NCBI GenBank assembly: GCA_949285775.1
Contig: CASEAD010000205.1
Coordinates: 1-5,261, forward strand
Direction of reading: 5' to 3'
DNA from: an uncultured bacterium
GTDB taxonomy: Bacteria; Bacillota_I; Bacilli_A; RF39; UBA660
Length of the DNA: 5,261 bases
The notes under the pieces are model-generated. The model saw nothing but the letters and a program-made list of their open reading frames with translations, was not told the origin of the DNA and ran no database searches. Shown piece after piece: positions 5,205 to 5,261 of the stretch. The translations under genes and the position numbers were made by a program. Within the stretch, counting starts at the first letter, position 1; the number at the start of each line of letters is the position of its first letter.

Positions 5205-5261
5205 TTAACTAAGAAAATTCATAACCAAATCAATTATAACTTCTTTTTCTTTTGGATTTGA
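5205..5261 (-). CDS. C-terminal tail of an unidentified protein (runs off the right edge)
   Basis: This frame is open from the window edge to TAA 5205-5207 and encodes 18 residues ending in KEKEVIIDLVMNFLS. The other two minus-strand frames close within about 30 bases, and the Lys/Glu-then-hydrophobic pattern looks like a terminal amphipathic helix. The fragment is too short to assign a family. It could be the true end of an upstream gene or part of the same decayed locus as the remnant at 5024. Confidence 0.4.
   Translation of the reverse strand, partial: SNPKEKEVIIDLVMNFLS

Noticed and set aside
5233..5238. TATAAT on the minus strand as a promoter for the 5139-5201 element
   Set aside because: There is no -35-like sequence 16-18 bases upstream and no TG extension, and it falls inside the plausible CDS tail. 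An AT-rich chance match is likelier.

Overview
The window comes from a low-GC, Gram-positive-like bacterium, most probably Bacillota; I cannot name a genus. Shine-Dalgarno sequences are strong, an intrinsic terminator and an extended -10 promoter are visible, and the genetic code is standard, because TGA ends the LiaF-like gene. Every supported gene lies on the minus strand. The coding strand is rich in G over C, so G is strikingly rare on the strand as given.

In transcription order (right to left) the window starts with a debris-like stretch at 5008-5261. It holds the tail of an unidentified CDS, a compact 63-base inverted-repeat structure, and the start-less C-terminal remnant of a small acidic protein. 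Next come a C39-like papain-fold protein (4390-5007) and a flavodoxin (3889-4359), closed by a clear Rho-independent terminator (3830-3873).

A second transcription unit begins at an extended -10 promoter (3756-3784). It carries a truncated copy of the first 25 codons of an inositol-monophosphatase-family gene, a HExxH metalloprotease-like protein (2449-3600), the intact phosphatase (1629-2411), a LiaF-like membrane protein (948-1607), a LiaG-like DUF4097 beta-solenoid membrane protein (145-951) and the start of a zinc-ribbon protein (1-129). The last genes are tightly packed (21-base gap, ATGA overlap, Shine-Dalgarno abutting a stop codon), which indicates an operon. The LiaF/LiaG-like pair suggests an envelope-stress or envelope-sensing role, but no two-component system is visible here.

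The most notable structure is a pair of near-identical direct repeats of about 105 bp (2337-2441 and 3612-3715) on either side of the metalloprotease gene. Both carry the phosphatase ribosome-binding site and first 25 codons. The metalloprotease gene therefore looks like a single-gene insertion that took over the phosphatase promoter while leaving a complete phosphatase gene downstream. In sampled lines the metalloprotease and C39-like genes are poorer in G+C than their neighbours, which fits acquisition from elsewhere.
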